A stretch of 7,060 bases of DNA from Emcibacteraceae bacterium (GCA_016763335.1 JAESUD010000064.1:1-7060); one strand, 5' to 3'. Counted from the first letter of the stretch, positions 1 through 6,901 are shown. The notes: generated from the letters alone by a model not told the origin. Made by a program: numbers and translations.

Positions 1-1420
1 AACCGTCGCCCATTATTGATAAAGTGCGTTGTTTTGCTTGCTTGTTAAACGCCGATGCTCCGGCCCAACCAAGGCCGTAACCCATTGTGGTATTACCAAT
101 ATTAAACGGCGGCAATATAGAAAATAAATGACAGCCAATATCCGCACTTACATGAAATGCGCCAATATCTTTTTCAACAAGCTGGATCGCCGTAAACATT
201 GGACGTTCCGGACATCCGGTGCAAAACCCTGCCGGGCGCTGCGGTACTGCAATCGGGGTAGATTTTTCGACTTCAGCTTTCTTATCTTTCACAAGCCCCG
301 AAATGTCGACAAATTTTTCAAGCCCTTTTTTGATGACATCACAGGTATATTCGCCAATGTCACTGATCATATCTTTGCCGTTTAAAATGGTTTCGCATCC
401 GGCTTGACGCAATATTGTATGGAGTTCCTGTTCTATATATTTGGGATGACCTTCTTCGACCAGTAACACTGCTTTCTTGCTTTTGGCGAATTCCAGTATT
501 TCACTATCAACAATCGGATAAGTGACATTCATCACATAAATCGGCAATTTTGCATCACCAAAACTATCGCTAAGACCAAGAAGTTCCAAAGCGCGGATCA
601 GGCTGTTATAAAGCCCACCCTGAACAATGATGCCGTAATCGCCCTCCGAAGCCCCCATATGTTCATTTAGTTTTCTTGATTTTATAAACTCAATCGCGGC
701 AGGCCAGCGTTTGGTTAGTTTTTCTTGTTCATGAAGGTAATTTGCCGGCGGCAACACAATCCTTGATGTGTCCCTTTTCGGGTTTTCCATCGCGTCTTGC
801 AGGGTATATTTCGGACGCTTGTTATCCTTTGTCTTGAAGCGTCCATATACATGACAGGCGCGAATGCGTAGCTCTAACATAACTGGCGTATTTGATGCTT
901 CGGATAGCTCAAACCCCGTTTCCACCGCATCAACGATTGAGGTTAAGTTAGGACGCGGGTCAAGCAGCCACATCTGCGATTTCATGGCAAATGCATGACT
1001 ACGTTCCTGCATAATTGACGAGCCTTCACCGTAATCTTCACCGATAATTACAAGCGCACCGCCCGTAACCCCGCCCGATGCAACATTGGCCAGCGCATCA
1101 CTCGCCACATTGGTACCGACAGTTGATTTCCACGTCACCGCTCCTCTTAAAGGATAATTTACCGATGCCGCCAGCATGGCCGCTGCCGTTGCTTCACTGG
1201 CCGATGTTTCAAAATGAATGTTTAAATCATTCATAATGTCTTCAGCGTCAGCAAGAACATCCATCAAATGCGAAATCGGTGATCCTTGATAGCCACCAAC
1301 ATATGAAACGCCCGACTGTAAAAGCGCTTTGGTAACCGCAAGAATGCCTTCGCCGCGAAATTCTTCACCGACGCCAAGTTTTAATTTTTCAACTTCTTTT
1401 TTAAAAGACCGCTCAGCCAT
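1..1420 (-). CDS. iorA: Indolepyruvate ferredoxin oxidoreductase, alpha subunit (partial, C-terminus beyond left edge)
   Basis: Reading leftward from the ATG at 1420, 473 codons stay open to the window edge. The family oxidatively decarboxylates aryl-pyruvates to aryl-acetyl-CoA in the cytoplasm, passing electrons to ferredoxin and using thiamine diphosphate. Seen here: the N-terminal pyrimidine-binding domain with GGYQGSP (42-48), SASEATAAA (73-81) carrying the likely activating Glu76, and GEDYGEGSS (127-135). Then come the CTGCP motif (C400, C403), ADIGC (C430) and the start of the diphosphate motif, GDG at 471-473, where the window ends. About 240 residues, probably including the C-terminal two-cluster ferredoxin domain, should lie outside; an iorB partner is expected further left. 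The start is 9 nt after the cyclase stop and in the same frame, with no clear Shine-Dalgarno, so translation is probably coupled. The subfamily is clear; the substrate (indolepyruvate or another aryl 2-oxoacid) is not. Confidence 0.88.
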   Translation of the reverse strand, partial: MAERSFKKEVEKLKLGVGEEFRGEGILAVTKALLQSGVSYVGGYQGSPISHLMDVLADAEDIMNDLNIHFETSASEATAAAMLAASVNYPLRGAVTWKSTVGTNVASDALANVASGGVTGGALVIIGEDYGEGSSIMQERSHAFAMKSQMWLLDPRPNLTSIVDAVETGFELSEASNTPVMLELRIRACHVYGRFKTKDNKRPKYTLQDAMENPKRDTSRIVLPPANYLHEQEKLTKRWPAAIEFIKSRKLNEHMGASEGDYGIIVQGGLYNSLIRALELLGLSDSFGDAKLPIYVMNVTYPIVDSEILEFAKSKKAVLLVEEGHPKYIEQELHTILRQAGCETILNGKDMISDIGEYTCDVIKKGLEKFVDISGLVKDKKAEVEKSTPIAVPQRPAGFCTGCPERPMFTAIQLVEKDIGAFHVSADIGCHLFSILPPFNIGNTTMGYGLGWAGASAFNKQAKQRTLSIMGDG

Positions 1421-1429
1421 TAAGAAATA

Positions 1430-2209
1430 CTATGACATTGTCATGGCAAGAACACGAAGCGGACTGCCGGAACCATTTTCAATTTTAAGCGGCGGCGCAA
1501 TAACAATGGCCCCCGTCGCCGGCAACTGGTCAAGGTTTGTAAGGCTGGCAAGTCCGTATTTATTGGCACCATGCATCATTGAATGGGCTGGAAAAGGCAC
1601 TTCGAACATTGCCGCTTGTCCGGCGTCGGTACCAACGGTTTCAACACCCCAACCAAGCACATCTTTTTCAATTAAATATTTAATGCAGCAATCCGTTGGC
1701 CCCGGTGAATGTGGACCTGTATCATCGCTATTAAGAAAATTATCACGGCCCATTAGATTAAGCCAGTCCGTACGCATCAACACCCACGCCCCCTTGGGAA
1801 TATCACCATGCTCTGCTTCCCATTCTTTTACACCATCCGCCGTCAGCAAATAATCATTGTCGGCTGCGGTTTTCGCCGAACAGTCAATCACACAAGCGGG
1901 GCCAACAAGATTTTGCACCGGGATCGTATCCGTGCCGCCGTCAGCATATTCTTTACCGCTTACCCAATGGATCGGAGCGTCAAAATGCGTACCTGTATGT
2001 TCACCGAGCGTAATGGTGTTCCAATACCAAGCCGGGCCATTATCATCATATTTTGAAATTTCTTTCATGGAAAAAGGCGGCGAATTAACGGCTATGTCTT
2101 CTGGTAAATGAATAATCGGTGTGTTTGGCCCAAGCGTTTGGGTAAGATCAATCACCTTAACATCGCCGCTTAACAGCCCACTGGCTAAATCATTTAATAC
2201 AGTGCTCAT
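1430..2209 (-). CDS. Cyclase-family metal-dependent hydrolase (kynurenine formamidase / isatin hydrolase superfamily)
   Basis: A 259-residue protein of the cyclase family (PF04199), whose characterised members hydrolyse amide or lactam bonds, such as N-formylkynurenine (KynB) and isatin. The metal-binding signature HTGTHFDAPIH is intact at 71-81 (H71, H75, D77, H81). Other family landmarks are the segment GTDAGQA (193-199), the catalytic-type His in PFPAH (H209), the NLDQLP turn (225-230) and PLKIENGSGSPLR near the C-terminus (240-252). KynB proteins are about 210 residues, so this longer protein is more like the isatin hydrolase branch, but it could act on another lactam or amide. No signal peptide; cytoplasmic. 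The start at 2209 is supported by GAGGGAG (2217-2223) seven bases upstream. It is first in the leftward unit and directly precedes iorA, which suggests that both act on related indole- or tryptophan-derived compounds. Family assignment is strong; the substrate is inferred. Confidence 0.85.
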   Translation of the reverse strand: MSTVLNDLASGLLSGDVKVIDLTQTLGPNTPIIHLPEDIAVNSPPFSMKEISKYDDNGPAWYWNTITLGEHTGTHFDAPIHWVSGKEYADGGTDTIPVQNLVGPACVIDCSAKTAADNDYLLTADGVKEWEAEHGDIPKGAWVLMRTDWLNLMGRDNFLNSDDTGPHSPGPTDCCIKYLIEKDVLGWGVETVGTDAGQAAMFEVPFPAHSMMHGANKYGLASLTNLDQLPATGAIVIAPPLKIENGSGSPLRVLAMTMS

Positions 2210-2233
2210 TTAATTTCTCCCTCAGTTGAATAT

Positions 2234-2249
2234 TATAGTATCTACTATA
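2234..2249. repeat. Inverted repeat 1, possible operator at the leftward -10 element
   Basis: Perfect 7-bp arms TATAGTA (2234-2240) and TACTATA (2243-2249) are separated by TC. The repeat covers the leftward -10 candidate TATAGT and part of the alternative TATAAT, so a protein bound here would block transcription of the cyclase and iorA. AT-rich sequence makes chance dyads fairly common, so operator function is only inferred. Confidence 0.4.
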
Positions 2250-2256
2250 GGCATAA

Positions 2257-2278
2257 ATTATTTGATTATGCAAATAAT
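2257..2278. repeat. Inverted repeat 2, possible operator near the leftward -35
   Basis: Perfect 8-bp arms ATTATTTG (2257-2264) and CAAATAAT (2271-2278) flank a 6-base spacer. The centre lies 26 bp from that of inverted repeat 1, and the right arm covers part of the leftward -35 candidate. The size suits a dimeric helix-turn-helix regulator, such as the MarR or TetR types often found controlling aromatic degradation genes. The sequence alone does not identify the family. Confidence 0.42.
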
Positions 2279-2336
2279 ATCACATTTTCTGGATATTAAA
2301 TTAATTTACTTGCAAGCTTCCTCATCTCTTTTTACT

Positions 2337-2346
2337 TTACATGTAA
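2337..2346. repeat. 10-bp palindrome at the presumed rightward transcription start
   Basis: TTACATGTAA is a perfect 10-bp palindrome centred about 25 bases before the SDR start codon. If the rightward -10 is TACTTT (2333-2338), the palindrome overlaps its end and the transcription start, a usual place for a repressor site. It shares no arm sequence with the other two repeats, so it may be chance or a site for a different protein. Confidence 0.3.
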
Positions 2347-2366
2347 TAATAATTTAAAGGACGTTT

Positions 2367-3116
2367 ATGTCATTATCAAATAAACATGCCGTCGTTACCG
2401 GGGGAGCAACCGGAATTGGCCTTGCAATAACCAAGGCACTTATTAATGCTGGCGCAACAGTCACCATCATGGGCCGAAATAAATCGCGCCTGAAAAAAAT
2501 TGCAGATACTAACAAAAACATCCATGCGGTTCAGGTTGATGTTACGGACGCGAGTAGCGTAGAGCAGGCTTTTAAGCAAGCATCCAAAACTGCCCCTATT
2601 TCAATTCTTGTTAATAATGCCGGCGCGGCAAAGGCGGCTCTCTTTCATAAAACCAGTTTAGAAGATTGGCAAAGCACTATAAATGTCAATTTAACCAGTG
2701 TTTATTTAACCACGAGCGCCGCATTCAATGATATTAAAAATACCGATCACGGACGCATTATAAATATCGCAAGCACAGCCGGGGTTGAAGGGTGCGCCTA
2801 TACATCGGCATATTCCGCCGCCAAACATGGTGTCGTGGGCCTTACAAAATCCATAGCGCTTGAGCTTGGCAAAACAAATATGACCGTTAATGCCATCTGC
2901 CCTGGATTTACAAATACTGATATGGTTGAACAATCCATAATTAATGTCATGGATAAAACCGGCCGCAGCCGCGAACAAGCCTTAGAAGGCATTTTAATCA
3001 GCGCCAATCAAAAGCGCCTTGTTGAACCGGATGAAATAGCCGATGAAGTTATAAAATTATGTGATGAAGCAAATGACACGATCAATGGTCAAGCCATTGT
3101 TATTGACGGAAAGTAA
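2367..3116 (+). CDS. SDR-family NAD(P)-dependent oxidoreductase, FabG/3-hydroxyacyl-CoA dehydrogenase-like
   Basis: A classical short-chain dehydrogenase of 249 residues, the usual length. The Rossmann motif TGGATGIG is at 11-18, the acidic residue of the adenine pocket at D58, and NNAG at 83-86. The catalytic set is N108, S136, Y149 and K153 (YSAAK), with CPG at 178-180. R37 after the second beta strand suggests, but does not prove, preference for NADP(H). The enzyme should interconvert an alcohol and a ketone on a small or CoA-bound substrate in the cytoplasm. Here it opens a run with a crotonase, an acyl-CoA dehydrogenase and a RidA protein, so oxidation or reduction of a ring oxygen or 3-hydroxyacyl-CoA intermediate is the likely job. 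Start 2367 is backed by AAAGGA five bases upstream. The next gene follows after 10 nt. Class assignment is secure; the substrate is not visible. Confidence 0.9.
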   Translation: MSLSNKHAVVTGGATGIGLAITKALINAGATVTIMGRNKSRLKKIADTNKNIHAVQVDVTDASSVEQAFKQASKTAPISILVNNAGAAKAALFHKTSLEDWQSTINVNLTSVYLTTSAAFNDIKNTDHGRIINIASTAGVEGCAYTSAYSAAKHGVVGLTKSIALELGKTNMTVNAICPGFTNTDMVEQSIINVMDKTGRSREQALEGILISANQKRLVEPDEIADEVIKLCDEANDTINGQAIVIDGK

Positions 3117-3126
3117 AGGGATAATC

Positions 3127-3936
3127 ATGAACCCAGAAACATTTAAGCCAAAACATTTTAAATGGTCTTTTAGCGAGGGTATAGCGACCATCACCCTTGA
3201 CCGACCTGAGCGAAAAAATCCGCTTACCTTTGAAAGCTACGCCGAGCTGCGCGATTGTTTTCGCGACCTTGTTTATACCAAGTCTGTAAAAGCGGTTATA
3301 TTCGCACCAAATGGCGGTAATTTTTCATCAGGTGGTGATGTTCATGATATTATCGGGCCACTTGTTAAAATGGACATGACGGAACTGCTTGATTTTACCC
3401 GCATGACCGGTGATCTGGTTAAAGCGATCCGTTTTTGCCCGCAGCCGGTTATCGCCGCAGTTGACGGAATATCCGTTGGTGCTGGTGCTATCATACCCAT
3501 GGCATCTGACCTGCGCATCGGCACACCGGAATGTAAAACCGCTTTTCTGTTTAATAAAGTCGGTCTTGCCGGATACGATATGGGGGCATGCGCTATCCTG
3601 CCGCGCATCATAGGACAAGGACGCGCATCAGAACTATTATTTCTTGGTCGTAGCATGTCCGGCGAAGAAGGCGAAAGATGGGGATATTTTAATAGCCTAG
3701 CCGCCGCAGAAGATTTAATGGATGTTGCCAATAAATACGCGAAAAAAATTGCTTCCGGCCCAACCTTTGCCAATGGCATCACCAAAAATCAGCTTAATTA
3801 CGAATGGAATATGGGGCTAGACGCCGCAATTGAGGCCGAAGCACAGGCACAAGCTATTTGCATGCAAACCAAAGATTTCGAGCGGGCATATCACGCCTTT
3901 GTCAATAAAGAAAAACCGGTATTTGAGGGCGATTAA
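3127..3936 (+). CDS. Enoyl-CoA hydratase/isomerase (crotonase) family protein, atypical active site
   Basis: A 269-residue crotonase. The start at 3127 is preferred over the upstream in-frame ATG at 3061 because that one lies inside the SDR gene, while AAAGGG (3115-3120) sits six bases before 3127. Visible landmarks: [10 protein letters not shown] (24-33), the CoA/oxyanion segment FSSGGDV (66-72), and a second oxyanion element around GISVGAGA (114-121). The two glutamates of true enoyl-CoA hydratases (144 and 164 in the rat enzyme) align with I122 and K144, so simple hydration is doubtful. The segment [13 protein letters not shown] (148-160) has an aspartate, D151, roughly where MenB- and BadI-type ring-closing or ring-cleaving crotonases carry one. 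From memory, near-identical segments occur in crotonases encoded beside anthraniloyl-CoA monooxygenases. Likely role: hydration or hydrolytic ring opening of an alicyclic acyl-CoA. Its stop overlaps the next start by one base. Confidence 0.85.
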   Translation: MNPETFKPKHFKWSFSEGIATITLDRPERKNPLTFESYAELRDCFRDLVYTKSVKAVIFAPNGGNFSSGGDVHDIIGPLVKMDMTELLDFTRMTGDLVKAIRFCPQPVIAAVDGISVGAGAIIPMASDLRIGTPECKTAFLFNKVGLAGYDMGACAILPRIIGQGRASELLFLGRSMSGEEGERWGYFNSLAAAEDLMDVANKYAKKIASGPTFANGITKNQLNYEWNMGLDAAIEAEAQAQAICMQTKDFERAYHAFVNKEKPVFEGD

Positions 3937-5123
3937 TGACAAAAATAATTATAGATCAAACTTATTTAGACTGGCCATTTTTTGAAGACCACCACCGCCA
4001 GCTTGCGGCAGACTTGGAAATTTGGTGCCAGAAAAACCTATCAGACGGTCATGACCGCTCTGATATAGATCAGGCTTGCAAGGACCTTCTTGCCAAACTG
4101 GCTGACGGTGGCTGGCTTAAATATGTGGTGCCAAAAGCTTACGGCGGCATATTTGATAAATTTGATGTCCGCTCGCTTTGCCTTATCAGAGAAACATTGG
4201 CCCGCCATGACGGGTTGGCCGACTTTGTATTCGCAATGCAAGGTTTAGGCAGTGGGACCATATCCCTTTTCGGCAGCGAAAAGATTAAAAATGCTTATTT
4301 ACCAGATGTTGCATCAGGTAAAAAAATGGCCGCCTTTGCCCTAACTGAACTTGATAGTGGATCAGACGTTGCCAACATGACTACCTCAGCCACAGATAAC
4401 GGTGATCATTATCTGGTAAACGGCGCCAAAACATATATTTCAAACGGTGGCATTGCTGATTATTATGTATTGTTCGCCAGAACCGGGGAAGCACCCAGTG
4501 CCAAAGGTCTTTCCGCGATGATTTTAGACGCCGACACAGAAGGGCTTGAGATTACCGAAAGGATAGAGGTTATCGCCCCTCATCCGCTTGCAACAATCAC
4601 CTTTAATAATTGTAAAATCCCGAAAGAAAAATTACTAGGGCCCGCCGGGGCAGGCTTCAAAGCTTCCATGGCCACGCTCGATATTTTTCGCTCAACCGTC
4701 GGTGCTGCAGCATTAGGATTTTCAAGACGGGCATTATCGGATGCGGTAGAGCGCACCAATAACCGGCATTTGTTCGGTGCACCACTGCATAACCTTCAAC
4801 TGGTGCAAGGAATGCTGGCGGAAAGTGCCGTTGATGTCGATACCAGTGCCCTGCTTATTTACCGCGCGGCATGGACCCATGATAAGTTTGAGCGCCGCAT
4901 TACCCGTGAAGCCGCCATGGCAAAAATGCACGCAACCGAAACCGCGCAAGTCGTAATTGACAAAGCCGTGCAAATATTTGGCGGCATGGGTGTGGTCAGC
5001 GGCGTAAAGGTCGAAGAACTTTACCGTGAAATTCGTGCCCTGCGCATTTACGAGGGCGCGACAGAAGTGCAAAAAGTCATCATCGCCAAACAACTTTTAA
5101 ATAACCATAAGGAAAACCAATAA
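3936..5123 (+). CDS. Acyl-CoA dehydrogenase family protein
   Basis: A 395-residue flavoprotein of normal length for the family. It should introduce an alpha,beta double bond into a CoA thioester, using FAD and passing electrons to electron-transfer flavoprotein. Seen: the N-terminal helical domain, the flavin/substrate segment [12 protein letters not shown] (133-144), the middle beta domain with KTYISNGG (165-172), and R252 opening the C-terminal domain. QIFGGMGV lies at 346-353 and [10 protein letters not shown] at 370-379, where E373 is at the position of the catalytic base of medium-chain-type enzymes. The start ATG overlaps the crotonase stop in TAATG; GAGGG (3925-3929) six bases upstream is its ribosome binding site, so the two genes are probably translationally coupled. 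With the neighbouring crotonase and SDR it forms a beta-oxidation-like set, probably acting on an alicyclic or aromatic-derived acyl-CoA. The exact substrate is unknown. Confidence 0.93.
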   Translation: MTKIIIDQTYLDWPFFEDHHRQLAADLEIWCQKNLSDGHDRSDIDQACKDLLAKLADGGWLKYVVPKAYGGIFDKFDVRSLCLIRETLARHDGLADFVFAMQGLGSGTISLFGSEKIKNAYLPDVASGKKMAAFALTELDSGSDVANMTTSATDNGDHYLVNGAKTYISNGGIADYYVLFARTGEAPSAKGLSAMILDADTEGLEITERIEVIAPHPLATITFNNCKIPKEKLLGPAGAGFKASMATLDIFRSTVGAAALGFSRRALSDAVERTNNRHLFGAPLHNLQLVQGMLAESAVDVDTSALLIYRAAWTHDKFERRITREAAMAKMHATETAQVVIDKAVQIFGGMGVVSGVKVEELYREIRALRIYEGATEVQKVIIAKQLLNNHKENQ

Positions 5124-5124
5124 A

Positions 5125-5523
5125 ATGAAACATCTTCTTCCTGATGGATGGCCACGCCCAAAAGGGTATTCAAATGGTATTAGTGTCAAAAATGGCCGCA
5201 CCATTTATATTGCAGGCTTAATAGGCTGGAACGATCGGGAAGTCATCGAAAGTGATAACCTTACGGATCAGTTTAGAAAAACCCTTGAAAATATTGTCGC
5301 CGTTTTGCGCACGGATAACGCCGGCCCTGAGCATATTGTCCGTATGACATGGTATATTACCGACAAAAAGGAATATCTTGCAAACTTGAAAGAAATGGGC
5401 GCCATATACCGTGAAGTTATTGGAAAAAATTACCCAACAATGGCCTGTGTTGAGGTATCGGCACTCATGGAAGACAAAGCAAAAATTGAAATTGAAACCA
5501 CTGCTGTGGTGGAAGAAAGCTAA
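5125..5523 (+). CDS. RidA/YjgF-family protein lacking the signature arginine
   Basis: A 132-residue protein of the RidA (YjgF/YER057c/UK114) superfamily, small trimeric proteins of which the classical type hydrolyses reactive enamines and imines to ketones and ammonia. Family marks: YIAGLIGWN (28-36), TLENIVAVL (53-61), VRMTWYITD (72-80), YPTMACVEV (103-111) and the closing strand KIEIETTAV (120-128). In E. coli RidA the equivalent of YPTMACVEV carries the essential arginine (Arg105, in PARSCV); here that position is M106. The classical deaminase activity therefore cannot be assumed, and it resembles the Rid subgroups that lack this residue. It starts one base after the acyl-CoA dehydrogenase stop, with AAGGA (5109-5113) 11 bases upstream, so it belongs to the same operon. 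A RidA relative beside an aminated-ring pathway would make sense, either as an enamine hydrolase or as a binding protein. Confidence 0.9.
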   Translation: MKHLLPDGWPRPKGYSNGISVKNGRTIYIAGLIGWNDREVIESDNLTDQFRKTLENIVAVLRTDNAGPEHIVRMTWYITDKKEYLANLKEMGAIYREVIGKNYPTMACVEVSALMEDKAKIEIETTAVVEES

Positions 5524-5525
5524 CA

Positions 5526-6068
5526 ATGGGTAATAAATATGTATCCTTATTGCGCGGCATTAATGTATCCGGTCATAGAAAAATTAAAATGGCCGATTTA
5601 AAATTTCTTTATGAAGAGCTAAGCTGCGAAAATGTCATTACTTATATTCAAAGCGGTAATGTTATTTTTGAACATATTTCTGATGATCCAGCCACTATTA
5701 AAAACGAAATAGAAACAGCCATAGAAGAAAAATATAGCTTCGACGTATATGTCAATGTCCTCCACGCCGAAGAATTTAAAAATATCCTGTTGGAATTACC
5801 ATTTGACAACATAAATTTGGAACAAGACGGTACAAAATTTCTGATCACTTTTCTAGAAAGTAACCTTGATAGTTCACACGTCGAGCTTTTATCTGGGTAT
5901 GTTAAAGAGCCAGAGAAGGTCGTTTTAAAGAATAACGCCCTGTATCTTCACTGTCCAAATGGATACGGAAAAACAAAGCTCTCAAATGCTTTAATTGAAA
6001 ATAAACTAAAAACGAAAGCAACGACCCGCAACCTCAAAACAGTAACTAAACTGTGTCAGATGATATGA
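5526..6068 (+). CDS. DUF1697 domain-containing protein
   Basis: A 180-residue protein that matches the DUF1697 family (PF08002) over its whole length, which is also the usual family length. Visible landmarks are LLRGINV (8-14), YIQSGNVIF (40-48), YLHCPNGYGKTKLSN (140-154) and the C-terminal ATTRN segment (165-169), usually followed by a tryptophan but here by L170. The function of the family is not established. There is no signal peptide or membrane segment. The ATG lies two bases after the RidA stop; GGAAG (5511-5515) is a plausible ribosome binding site ten bases upstream. The gene is clearly more AT-rich than the catabolic genes: about 34% GC over 5641-6000 by hand count, against about 49% over 4681-4800. 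That fits later insertion into the operon tail. A metabolic link to the upstream genes is not evident. Confidence 0.88.
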   Translation: MGNKYVSLLRGINVSGHRKIKMADLKFLYEELSCENVITYIQSGNVIFEHISDDPATIKNEIETAIEEKYSFDVYVNVLHAEEFKNILLELPFDNINLEQDGTKFLITFLESNLDSSHVELLSGYVKEPEKVVLKNNALYLHCPNGYGKTKLSNALIENKLKTKATTRNLKTVTKLCQMI

Positions 6069-6901
6069 TAAAAATTATAACAATCATTGCCGCCTTGCTC
6101 ATTTCTGCATACGCCTATGCAGAAGACAATAAATCAGCAGCCGATGATGTATTGTTTCTCGTCCTTGGAAAAATGTCCATATATATTCAGGACAATGAAG
6201 GCAACCACCGTCTACGTGATCATCATTTTGTTGCTGAGATTATGCCAAAGGAAAATGGTGAAATTCTTGGTGGTACACTGACCCGACAAAACGATCCTGA
6301 TTTCAGTATTGCCTTTAATGCAGAAGGTCGACAGTTTCTTGCCCACGGCGAAAGAGTGATGAGCGCTGAAGAATTACATCAAGCCCACCCAGACGGCACC
6401 TATATTTTTAATTACCAGACCAAAAATGGCGAAATTACGGGACAGACACTTACGCTTAAAAAACGCGCTACCACAGATATTATGCCAAGCCCGGCAACAT
6501 TATCACTTTCACAAAACGGAAGCATTATCGCCGCCAATATGGTTGACCCCAATCAGGACCTGATTATTTCATGGACCCCGATGAAAGGAAATTTAAAAGC
6601 GGAGACCAGTGAGCTAGCTGATTTGATTTTCGTACTCGGGTTTGATTGTTTCGGCAATAACATCGCCCATAGCGGCAGGCCATATAACGGGAAGCCGTTT
6701 CTGACATATCAGGATACAAATTTTACTATTCCCGCAGCGAACCTTATGCCCGGCCTTTCTTATCAGTTGATCGTTGAGCAGGCCACAGCGGATGTTGAAA
6801 GATATCAGAACATTCCGGGTATTGCCACATATGCAACGCTTACATTTCTTGATGCAAAAACGACAGGTTCAAATAATGGCGAGACTTGCCCCGTTAAATA
6901 A
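6065..6901 (+). CDS. Secreted/periplasmic protein of unknown function
   Basis: I do not recognise this gene. With the start at 6065 (ATG overlapping the DUF1697 stop as ATGA) it encodes 278 residues; an in-frame GTG at 6053 would add four. The ATG is preferred because it gives a textbook signal peptide: a lysine at position 3, a hydrophobic core over residues 4-15, and a likely signal peptidase I cut after AYA at 17-19. No cysteine follows the cut, so it is not a lipoprotein. The mature part looks beta-rich: an N-terminal half with HPDGTYIFNYQ (108-118) and a C-terminal half from about 144 with SWTP (169-172), a glycine-rich loop near GFDCFGNN (192-199) and PGLSYQLIV (229-237), reminiscent of an immunoglobulin or fibronectin-type sandwich. 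C195 and C275 could form a disulfide. No Shine-Dalgarno is visible, so translation is probably coupled to the gene before it. Confidence 0.75.
   Translation: MIKIITIIAALLISAYAYAEDNKSAADDVLFLVLGKMSIYIQDNEGNHRLRDHHFVAEIMPKENGEILGGTLTRQNDPDFSIAFNAEGRQFLAHGERVMSAEELHQAHPDGTYIFNYQTKNGEITGQTLTLKKRATTDIMPSPATLSLSQNGSIIAANMVDPNQDLIISWTPMKGNLKAETSELADLIFVLGFDCFGNNIAHSGRPYNGKPFLTYQDTNFTIPAANLMPGLSYQLIVEQATADVERYQNIPGIATYATLTFLDAKTTGSNNGETCPVK

Larger units (their letters stand above)
2210..2366. promoter_or_regulatory. Divergent promoter region between the two catabolic units
   Basis: This 157-bp AT-rich gap separates the cyclase and SDR start codons, so it should carry back-to-back promoters. Leftward candidate (minus strand): TTGCAT (2268-2273), 18 bases, then TATAGT (2244-2249); a second -10-like TATAAT lies at 2232-2237 but lacks a good -35. 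Rightward candidate: TTGCAA (2310-2315), 17 bases, then a weak TACTTT (2333-2338). AAAGGA at 2356-2361 is the likely ribosome binding site for the SDR gene, five bases before its ATG. Three inverted repeats lie inside the gap and overlap these elements, suggesting shared control by a regulator whose gene is not in the window. The region's role is likely; the exact hexamers are tentative. Confidence 0.5.

Noticed and set aside
128..407. Two overlapping plus-strand open frames
   Set aside because: They are antisense to iorA where the CTGCP and ADIGC motifs are encoded; their translations show no domain.
1418..1432. A single fused cyclase-IorA gene broken by a nonsense mutation
   Set aside because: Both proteins are complete at the junction by family length and motifs, and iorA has its own ATG, so two normal adjacent genes are the better reading.
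1329..1853. 174-residue open frame on the plus strand
   Set aside because: It lies antisense over the iorA start and the cyclase gene, both supported by family motifs, and its translation resembles no protein family.
3061..3126. Longer crotonase start at the upstream ATG
   Set aside because: It would overlap the SDR gene by 56 bases and add 22 residues unlike a crotonase N-terminus, while 3127 has its own ribosome binding site.
3342..3785. 147-residue open frame on the minus strand
   Set aside because: It is fully antisense to the crotonase, without family features.
6053..6064. GTG start for the secreted protein
   Set aside because: It would put four residues, including two aspartates, in front of the signal peptide; the ATG at 6065 gives a normal signal sequence and a standard ATGA overlap.
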